This document shows, piece by piece, positions 59,025 through 64,000 of a stretch of DNA of 64,000 nucleotides (position 1 is the first letter of the stretch; each line of letters starts with the position of its first letter). The notes beneath the pieces are model-generated. The model saw only the letters and a program-made list of their open reading frames with translations, had not been told where the DNA came from and ran no database searches. The position numbers and the translations under genes are program-made. Source of the DNA: Chloroflexota bacterium. GTDB taxonomy: Bacteria > Chloroflexota > Dehalococcoidia > Tepidiformales > Tepidiformaceae. The stretch is from NCBI GenBank assembly GCA_016234445.1, contig JACRBT010000017.1:1-64000 (forward strand), given 5' to 3'.

Positions 59025-59741
59025 GTGAACGACCTGACCAGGAACGACCAGCGAGCCATCGTTGCCGAACTCCTCGGCACCATGTTCTTTGTGATGCTCG
59101 GCACGGGGGCGGTGGTCTCCGCCGCCATGGCCGCGAAGGACGGGGCCGCGTTCATCACGGCCGTCGCCATCGCCCACGGCATCGCCATCCTCACGGCCGT
59201 GGCCTGGACCGCGAACATCAGCGGCGGGCACATCAACCCGGCCGTCACCCTGGCGATGCTCGTCACCCGGAACATCAAGCCGGTGCTTGGCGTGGCCTAC
59301 ATCGTCGCCCAGCTTGCCGGCGCGGCCCTCGGGTCCCTGCTCCTGAAGCTTGCGATCCCGAACGACCTTGAAGACCAGACCAACCTTGGCCTCCACAGCA
59401 TCAGCGGCTTGATGAGCAGCGGCGAAGCGCTGCTTCTCGAAGCCCTGATGACGGCGTTCCTCGTGGTTGTCGTCTTCAACGTGGCGGTGAGCAAGAAGGG
59501 CTGGGGCGCCAACGCCCCGATCGCCGTCGGCCTGGCGGTCATGCTCATCCATTTCGTGGGCATCCCGTTCACCGGGGCATCGGTGAACCCCGCCCGCTCG
59601 TTCGGTCCCGCGCTGGTCACGAACGAATGGGCCGACTTCTGGATCTACGTGGCCGGTCCGGCAATCGGCGCCGTCGCCGTCGCCGCCTTCTGGATGTTCT
59701 GGAAGAGCTTTGGCGAAGACGAGCTCGAAGTGGCGAAGTAG
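59025..59741 (+). CDS. Aquaporin / MIP channel
   Basis: A 238-residue six-helix channel. Both NPA boxes are present: GGHINPAVTLAM and GASVNPARSFGPAL, the latter with the Arg of the selectivity filter. Short polar loops fit an aquaporin rather than a glycerol facilitator, but this cannot be decided by eye. GTG 59025 has AGGGAGGG upstream and a strong promoter. A terminator follows the stop. Confidence 0.92.
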   Translation: MNDLTRNDQRAIVAELLGTMFFVMLGTGAVVSAAMAAKDGAAFITAVAIAHGIAILTAVAWTANISGGHINPAVTLAMLVTRNIKPVLGVAYIVAQLAGAALGSLLLKLAIPNDLEDQTNLGLHSISGLMSSGEALLLEALMTAFLVVVVFNVAVSKKGWGANAPIAVGLAVMLIHFVGIPFTGASVNPARSFGPALVTNEWADFWIYVAGPAIGAVAVAAFWMFWKSFGEDELEVAK

Positions 59742-59785
59742 CCGTTCCCCAGCTGTCAGAGAGTCGCTCACCCCGCCTCTTGCCT

Positions 59786-59820
59786 GAGAGCCCCCATGGC
59801 CGTGGGGGCTCTCGCCTTTC
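59786..59820 (+). terminator. Intrinsic terminator of the aquaporin gene
   Basis: GAGAGCCCCCA-TGGCCG-TGGGGGCTCTC is an 11-bp perfect stem followed by GCCTTTC. It lies 45 bases after the aquaporin stop. Confidence 0.82.
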
Positions 59821-59889
59821 CCGGGGCTACACATTGTGGCCGCGGCGGCTCGGGCGGGCCTTTCGGCTCGGCCAACCTTCCCCCACAAT

Positions 59890-59905
59890 TGTGAATGAAC
59901 GCACA
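59890..59905. promoter_or_regulatory. CRP/FNR-like half-perfect site before second cupredoxin
   Basis: TGTGA-ATGAAC-GCACA matches TGTGA-N6-TCACA at nine of ten positions. It overlaps a CACAATTGTG palindrome (59884-59893) and lies 19 bases before the gene start. It resembles the site before the nos operon. Confidence 0.4.
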
Positions 59906-59923
59906 AGCCCGGAGGATTCCACG

Positions 59924-60325
59924 TTGACCGCCACCCGTTTTTCGCGCCGATTCGCCCTCGTCCTCGTCGCCGGGCTGCTCACCGGGGGGGCGCTCGCGGC
60001 CTGCGGGAGCAGCGATGACTCCAGCCCCGGGAACGGCACGCCTGTGCCGACGGCGGCGAAGGTCGTCACCGTCCCCGCCGGCGCGCCGCTGATCGACCAG
60101 GACAACCTCGCCTTCAAGCCGGAGAAGCTCACGGTGAAGGCTGGCGCGACGGTCTACTTCCTCAACAGCGAAACCTCCCTCCACACCGTGACGATCGATG
60201 GCAAGAACGTCTCGGGGACGATGAAGAAAGGCGACGTCGTGGTTTGGACCGCGCCGAACGCCGGGACCTTCAAGGTCACCTGCGACTTCCACCCCCAGAT
60301 GAAAGCGACGATCACGGCCGAGTAG
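59924..60325 (+). CDS. Cupredoxin lipoprotein
   Basis: A 133-residue exported protein. The signal segment (about 9-27) ends in the lipobox GGALAAC, followed by a Ser/Asp/Thr linker and a plastocyanin-like domain. Copper ligands are His in SLHTVTID and Cys, His, Met in CDFHPQM. It resembles the cupredoxin that heads the nos operon and could serve as an alternative electron carrier. TTG 59924 with GGAGGA seven bases upstream is the best start; GTG 59891 would add 11 residues. Confidence 0.85.
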   Translation: MTATRFSRRFALVLVAGLLTGGALAACGSSDDSSPGNGTPVPTAAKVVTVPAGAPLIDQDNLAFKPEKLTVKAGATVYFLNSETSLHTVTIDGKNVSGTMKKGDVVVWTAPNAGTFKVTCDFHPQMKATITAE

Positions 60326-60339
60326 CGGCAGCGTCGAGG

Positions 60340-60714
60340 TCAGGGCCGGGGCTGGTCTTCGAACCACCAGCGATAGGCACGAAGGTCCGTCCGTCCGTCG
60401 CGATCGAACGACACGCCTTCGCGCTCTAGGAGTTCGCGCTGGAGGTCGGCCTGCATGCCCCGGCCCTTGAGGCTGATGGCGCCGCGGGTGTTGATGACCC
60501 GCCACCAGGGGACGTCGCTGCCTTCCGGGAGGTTGTGGAGGGCGTATCCGGTGGCGCGGGCGGCGGCCGGTGAGCCGAGCGCCAGGGCGATCTGCCCGTA
60601 GGTCACCACCCGCCCCGGCGGCACCTCGCGGACCTTTTCGTAGACGCGGAGGTAGTAAGAGGGAAGCGATGCCGAAGGGGTGGCCTTGCCGGGGTCGCGG
60701 CGGCTGGTAGTCAC
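60340..60714 (-). CDS. Alkyltransferase-like DNA repair protein (ATL)
   Basis: A 124-residue member of the O6-alkylguanine DNA methyltransferase fold. The VPPGRVVTYGQIALALG segment and DNA-binding helix are kept, but the active-site PCHR is replaced by PWWRV. Such proteins bind O6-alkylguanine without removing the alkyl group and recruit nucleotide excision repair. GTG 60714 is divergent from the CoA transferase at 60740; the 25-base gap holds GCGTATTATGCG, whose two strands give TATTAT and ATAATA. Confidence 0.85.
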   Translation of the reverse strand: MTTSRRDPGKATPSASLPSYYLRVYEKVREVPPGRVVTYGQIALALGSPAAARATGYALHNLPEGSDVPWWRVINTRGAISLKGRGMQADLQRELLEREGVSFDRDGRTDLRAYRWWFEDQPRP

Positions 60715-60739
60715 GGCTCGCGTATTATGCGTCCTCACC

Positions 60740-61921
60740 ATGAACCAGGCCGACCCACCAACCGCGCTCCAGGGCATCCGCGTCGTCAACATGGGGCAGA
60801 TCCTTGCCGCCCCGTTCTGTGCCACCCTCCTTGCCGAATTCGGCGCCGAGGTGATCAAGGTCGAACAGCCCGTCATCGGCGACCCGAACCGTGGCAACGT
60901 TTCCTTCCACCAGGACAACCGCGGCCAGAAGTCGGTCACCATCGCCCTCGACCGGCCCGAAGGCAAGGCGCTCTTCCGGCGCCTGACGGACGCCGCGGAC
61001 ATCCTCATCGAGAACTACCGGCCGGGGACGCTGGAGAGGTTCGGCCTCGCCCCCGACTCGCTGCGCGAAACGAACCCCGGGCTGATCGCCGTGCGCTTCA
61101 GCGGCTATGGCCAGACGGGGCCTTATGCCGACCGCGCCGGGTTCGACCGCGTCGCCCTGGCCTTCGCCGGGATCACGTACGTGACGGGCTACCCCGACCG
61201 GCCGCCCGTGCGCCCCGGCTACTTCGTCGCCGACTACGGCGCGGGGGTCTTCGGCGCCTTTGGGGCGATGACGGCGCTGCAGGCGCGGCACACCACCGGC
61301 CGGGGGCAGGACGTGGACGTCGCACTCTACGAAGCGGTCTGGCGGATGAGCGGCACCCATGCGGCGGGCTATGCCCTCAGCGGTAAGGACCGGGAGCGTT
61401 CCGGCAACTACTTCCCCGGCGTCGTCCCGGCGGAGCAGTTCGAAACCGCCGACGGCCACTTCCTGGTGGTGAACGCCACCACCCAGCGCGTCTTCGAGCG
61501 GCTCTGCGAGGCGGTCGGGCGCCCGGAACTCCCGGCGGACCCGCGCTTCACCCCGCGCGCGAACCTGATGGCGAACCATGCCGACATCCACGTCGTCATC
61601 GGGGAGTGGGCGCGGACGCGGACGCTGGCCGAGTGCCAGGCGACGCTGGACGAATACGGGGTCCCGGCGAGCAAGGTCTACGCGACGAGCGACATCTTCG
61701 CCGACCCGCACTATGCGGCGCGGCACCAGGTCGTCAGCGTCGACAGCCTCGACTTCGGGCCGCTCCTTCAGCCGGGGGTGACGCCGCTGCTCACGGGGAC
61801 GCCGGGGGCCGTGCCGGGCCGCGCTCCCGCCCTGGGCGAACACAACGACGAGGTCTTCCTCGGGGAACTGGGGCTGGACCCGGGAGAGTACGCGCGGCTG
61901 AGGGCGGAAGGGATCATCTAG
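60740..61921 (+). CDS. Family III CoA transferase (CaiB/BaiF)
   Basis: A 393-residue enzyme that moves CoA between carboxylic acids. AAPFCATLLAEFGAEVIKVEQP is the family start, the catalytic Asp is in VADYGAGVFGAFGAMTAL (about 170), and GRGQDVDVALYEA follows. The substrate is unknown. ATG 60740 lies 11 bases after TATTAT and has no ribosome site. A hairpin terminator follows the gene. Confidence 0.9.
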   Translation: MNQADPPTALQGIRVVNMGQILAAPFCATLLAEFGAEVIKVEQPVIGDPNRGNVSFHQDNRGQKSVTIALDRPEGKALFRRLTDAADILIENYRPGTLERFGLAPDSLRETNPGLIAVRFSGYGQTGPYADRAGFDRVALAFAGITYVTGYPDRPPVRPGYFVADYGAGVFGAFGAMTALQARHTTGRGQDVDVALYEAVWRMSGTHAAGYALSGKDRERSGNYFPGVVPAEQFETADGHFLVVNATTQRVFERLCEAVGRPELPADPRFTPRANLMANHADIHVVIGEWARTRTLAECQATLDEYGVPASKVYATSDIFADPHYAARHQVVSVDSLDFGPLLQPGVTPLLTGTPGAVPGRAPALGEHNDEVFLGELGLDPGEYARLRAEGII

Positions 61922-61948
61922 GGCCGCCGCGAGTGGCGGGCACGACAA

Positions 61949-61987
61949 AGGCCGCCTGCGCTCCGTGGGGGGTGCGCGCGGCGGCCT
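61949..61987. terminator. Bidirectional hairpin between convergent genes
   Basis: AGGCCGCC pairs with GGCGGCCT, with inner GCGC/GCGC pairing, between the CoA transferase and a convergent small gene. AAA precedes it on the plus strand, so a short T-run follows on the minus strand. Confidence 0.6.
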
Positions 61988-62035
61988 CGTCTGTCCCGGC
62001 GCCGGAGAGGGGGCGCGGGTAGCCTTGGTTTCGGC

Positions 62036-62221
62036 TTATGCGGCCGAGCGGTGTTCTTCGTTGGTGATGAAGTCCATGTCGCTGAGCCAGTTCTTGAACG
62101 TCTTTTCGATGCCGCAGACCTTGCAGACGCCGCGGCTCTGGGGGCCGTTGGGCTCCTCGATCCGCCAGCGGTGGAAGTGGTCGGCGGCGACCGGCCGTTC
62201 CTGGGTTGCGTTCTCTGCCAT
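62036..62221 (-). CDS. Small CxxC protein
   Basis: A 61-residue protein: DHFHRWRIEEPNGPQSRGVCKVCG, split over the motif, then EKTFKNWLSDMDF. One CxxC and two His could bind a metal. Similar small proteins occur often in Chloroflexota; role unknown. AAGGAGGACCCAC precedes the ATG. It is divergent from the HxlR regulator. Confidence 0.7.
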   Translation of the reverse strand: MAENATQERPVAADHFHRWRIEEPNGPQSRGVCKVCGIEKTFKNWLSDMDFITNEEHRSAA

Positions 62222-62282
62222 GTGGGTCCTCCTTGCGTTTCTTGACTCGGCGGGCGCCGGTCAGCTACGCTTTTTCTGTGTG

Positions 62283-62367
62283 AGTGCCAGCGCTATTGAA
62301 GCTGTAGCACCGTGTGGGCGTAAGAATCGCACACTGGCACTACGAATGCAATAGCCCCGGCGCTATT
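62283..62367. promoter_or_regulatory. Candidate operator region of the HxlR regulator
   Basis: AATAGC-CCCGGC-GCTATT (62350-62367) is an inverted repeat, with a third half-site GCTATT at 62292 and a wider AGTGCCAG/CTGGCACT pair at 62283 and 62334. Lies in the 186-bp divergent gap; likely autoregulatory, by position. Confidence 0.45.
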
Positions 62368-62407
62368 TTCTTGTTACGCTTTCATTACCTTCCCGACCGG
62401 GGTGATC

Positions 62408-63088
62408 ATGGGCCAGCGAAGCGATTCCGAAGCCGGGCGTAAGTCCTACAACCACCCCTGCGTGATTGCCCAAACGCTCGATATCCTCGGCGATCGCTGG
62501 ACCCTTCTCATCCTCCGGGACCTCATGACCGGCCTTCATCGCTACTCCGACATCCTCGAGAACTGCTCCGGGATGTCCCCGAACGTCCTCTCGGACCGGC
62601 TCAAGCGCCTCGAAGCTGATGGCCTGGTCCACCGCGAATACCATCGCGAGCTCCCGCCCCGGGTCGAGTATTCGCTGACGGAGGCCGGCTGGCACGTCCG
62701 GCCCATCCTCATGGCGCTGCTCGACTGGGGACGCGAACACCTCCGCGACTTCGATCCCGAAACCGTCCGGGCGGAGTTCTCGACGGACTTCGCCATGCGG
62801 GTGATCCCTGCCTTCTCCTTTCACCCTGAGCGCGCAGCCGGCCTCGCGGCCACGATGGCCATCGAAATCACGGACTGCAACGACTGCAATACCTGGACAT
62901 TCGACATCCACGACGGCCACATACACCCCCGCCGCCGGATGAACGGGCTCGCCGACGTGCTCCTGAAGACGACCGCGGATGGTTTCTTCAGCTTCGTCCA
63001 GGGGCGCGCCCCGGCGGAGCAGTGCGGCGAACTCGCCGGGCCGGCGGAAGTGGCCGCGGCGATCCAGGCCTGTTTCAACCCGCTCTAA
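62408..63088 (+). CDS. HxlR-type regulator with C-terminal SCP2-like domain
   Basis: A 226-residue protein. Residues 12-105 are an HxlR winged helix: CVIAQTLDILGDRWTLLILRDL, split across the motif, with RYSDILENC, LSDRLKRLEADGL and YSLTEAG. The C-terminal half (RAAGLAATMAIEI, TWTFDIHDGH, DVLLKTTADGFFSFVQG) resembles an SCP2 lipid-binding domain, so it may be a ligand-controlled repressor. The start is ATG 62408 or GTG 62402. A C-N-N-D-C patch (about 156-160) is near the ligand domain start. Confidence 0.88.
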   Translation: MGQRSDSEAGRKSYNHPCVIAQTLDILGDRWTLLILRDLMTGLHRYSDILENCSGMSPNVLSDRLKRLEADGLVHREYHRELPPRVEYSLTEAGWHVRPILMALLDWGREHLRDFDPETVRAEFSTDFAMRVIPAFSFHPERAAGLAATMAIEITDCNDCNTWTFDIHDGHIHPRRRMNGLADVLLKTTADGFFSFVQGRAPAEQCGELAGPAEVAAAIQACFNPL

Positions 63089-63175
63089 GCCCGCCGCCCT
63101 CCTCTTCGAATCAGCCCCTTTTCCCGGGAGTCCCCTGCGCTGACGCCGCTGCCCGCCAGCCGGTACCATGCAGCC

Positions 63176-64000
63176 ATGCTCATCCTCCTTTCCGGCGGGA
63201 CAGTCCAGCGTGACGGCCAGGCCGACGGCGGCAACCAGCTCGCCATCCGCCGGCGCGTCCAGGAGCTCAAGGACCAGGCCGACGGCGGCAGCGGGATGCT
63301 TACCACCAACCTCACGGTCATCGAAGGGCGCGACGCGAAACCGCACGACATCCTCGGCCCGGCCATGTCGCCGCCGTTCCTTGCGCCCATGCGGCTGGTC
63401 ATCGTTGAAGGGCTGATGAACCGATTCGAACCGCGCCCGGAGCAGCGCGCGCCCCGCAGCGTCGACGCCTTCAACCCGCTCTTCGCCGGGCTCGAACAGG
63501 GGATGCCGCCGACCACCGCGCTGGTGTTCGTGGACGGCACGCATGTGAAGTCGAACCCGATGGGCGCGCGCCTCGCGAAGATCCCCGGCGCGGTCATCGA
63601 AGACCACCCGGAGATGAAGAAGGACGAGCTCCTTCGCTACATACGTGACGAGGGGGCCGCCCGGAGCCTTCGCTTCCGCGCCGGGCCATCGCGCCGCCAG
63701 CTCCACGAAGGCCAGGAGCGGGAACCGGAGAGCGACCCGGTCGCCCTGGTCGCCGCGTTGACGAAGGGCGACACCCTGGCGATCGCGAACGAACTCGACA
63801 AGCTGTCGCTCTACACGATGGGCGCGGAAGTGACGGTCGACGTCGTCGCCGAGGTCTGCGCGGGCGACCGCGAGGCCAACAACTTCGACTTCGTCGACGG
63901 CGTCATGGATGGCGACCTGAAGAAGGCGTTCGCGGCGCTGGAGATGCTCCGCCGCGACGGGGCCACGGAACAGGAGCTCCTCGGCCAGCTCATCAGCGCC
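63176..64000 (+). CDS. holA: DNA polymerase III subunit delta, 3' end outside window
   Basis: The open frame runs from ATG 63176 to the window edge (275 codons). The N-terminus LILLSGGTVQRDG is a degenerate P-loop-like segment, NLTVIEGRDAKPHDILGPAMSPPFL and MRLVIVEGLMNRF match HolA, and GDTLAIANELDKLSLYTMG with FDFVDGVMDGD are the later conserved parts. HolA opens the sliding clamp as part of the clamp loader. TACCAT lies six bases before the ATG, with no ribosome site. Confidence 0.88.
   Translation, partial: MLILLSGGTVQRDGQADGGNQLAIRRRVQELKDQADGGSGMLTTNLTVIEGRDAKPHDILGPAMSPPFLAPMRLVIVEGLMNRFEPRPEQRAPRSVDAFNPLFAGLEQGMPPTTALVFVDGTHVKSNPMGARLAKIPGAVIEDHPEMKKDELLRYIRDEGAARSLRFRAGPSRRQLHEGQEREPESDPVALVAALTKGDTLAIANELDKLSLYTMGAEVTVDVVAEVCAGDREANNFDFVDGVMDGDLKKAFAALEMLRRDGATEQELLGQLISA

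Overview
The window is a stretch of bacterial chromosome, rich in G+C, with short intergenic gaps and no rRNA, tRNA, phage or insertion-sequence gene that I could recognise. The mix of genes points to a thermotolerant, respiring member of the Chloroflexota, perhaps near the Tepidiformia or Thermomicrobia. The evidence is a clade II-like nitrous oxide reductase cluster, lipoprotein cupredoxins, class II fructose bisphosphatase, Pro/Thr-linker surface proteins and many CoA/fatty-acid enzymes. The phylum assignment is inference from gene content.

Layout. 0-9 kb: sensor kinase, CAP-domain exoprotein, histidine phosphatase, rhomboid protease, a sigma-factor-like protein tethered to the membrane, an SCP2-like protein and a hydrolase. 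9.1-9.7 kb: three tandem 194-bp repeats. 9.7-16.8 kb: the nos operon, made of cupredoxin, nosZ, nosL, a membrane-domain/nosD fusion, nosF and nosY, behind a perfect TGTGA-N6-TCACA palindrome. 16.8-21 kb: an MFS exporter, a ferredoxin-NADP reductase-like flavoenzyme, a hydrolase, and a repeat field. 21.4-25.1 kb: dnaE. 25-30.5 kb: small accessory genes (nucleotidyltransferase-like, an orphan Phd antitoxin, LOG protein) and a tungsten-type aldehyde oxidoreductase. 30.6-35 kb: cysE, a globin-coupled sensor, and cysS behind a possible Cys-rich leader ORF. 35-46 kb: a LuxR-type regulator on a membrane anchor, oxidoreductases, chromate transporter, VapBC, CCA-adding enzyme, a seven-copy 50-bp tandem array touching the end of glpX, and an HD hydrolase. 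45-50 kb: acyl-CoA ligase, cysteine desulfurase, aldehyde dehydrogenase. 49.9-50.6 kb: a MerB-like gene interrupted in frame by TGA. 50.7-64 kb: membrane proteins, a two-gene hydratase, rsmG, a Gre-domain fusion, aquaporin, a second cupredoxin, an alkyltransferase-like DNA repair protein, a CoA transferase, an HxlR regulator and the start of holA.

Three points stand out. First, the TGA in the MerB-like gene falls where the family carries its catalytic Cys159. It is followed at bSECIS distance by a 6-bp stem with a GGUC loop, so this may be a selenocysteine-containing organomercurial lyase homologue. Second, about a dozen starts have TAnnnT placed 6-7 bases upstream and no Shine-Dalgarno, which suggests widespread leaderless transcription. 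Third, a hairpin repeat (CCCTCACCCC...GAGGGG) occurs eight times between genes, always in the same orientation.

How the genes work together: the nos genes would reduce N2O to N2 in or facing the periplasm. The cupredoxin lipoprotein is a plausible electron donor, and NosL, NosD, NosF and NosY would supply and assemble copper and sulfur. The heme-globin sensor and the CRP/FNR-type palindromes fit a life that switches between oxygen and N2O. cysE, cysS and the NifS-like desulfurase form a loose cysteine/sulfur theme.
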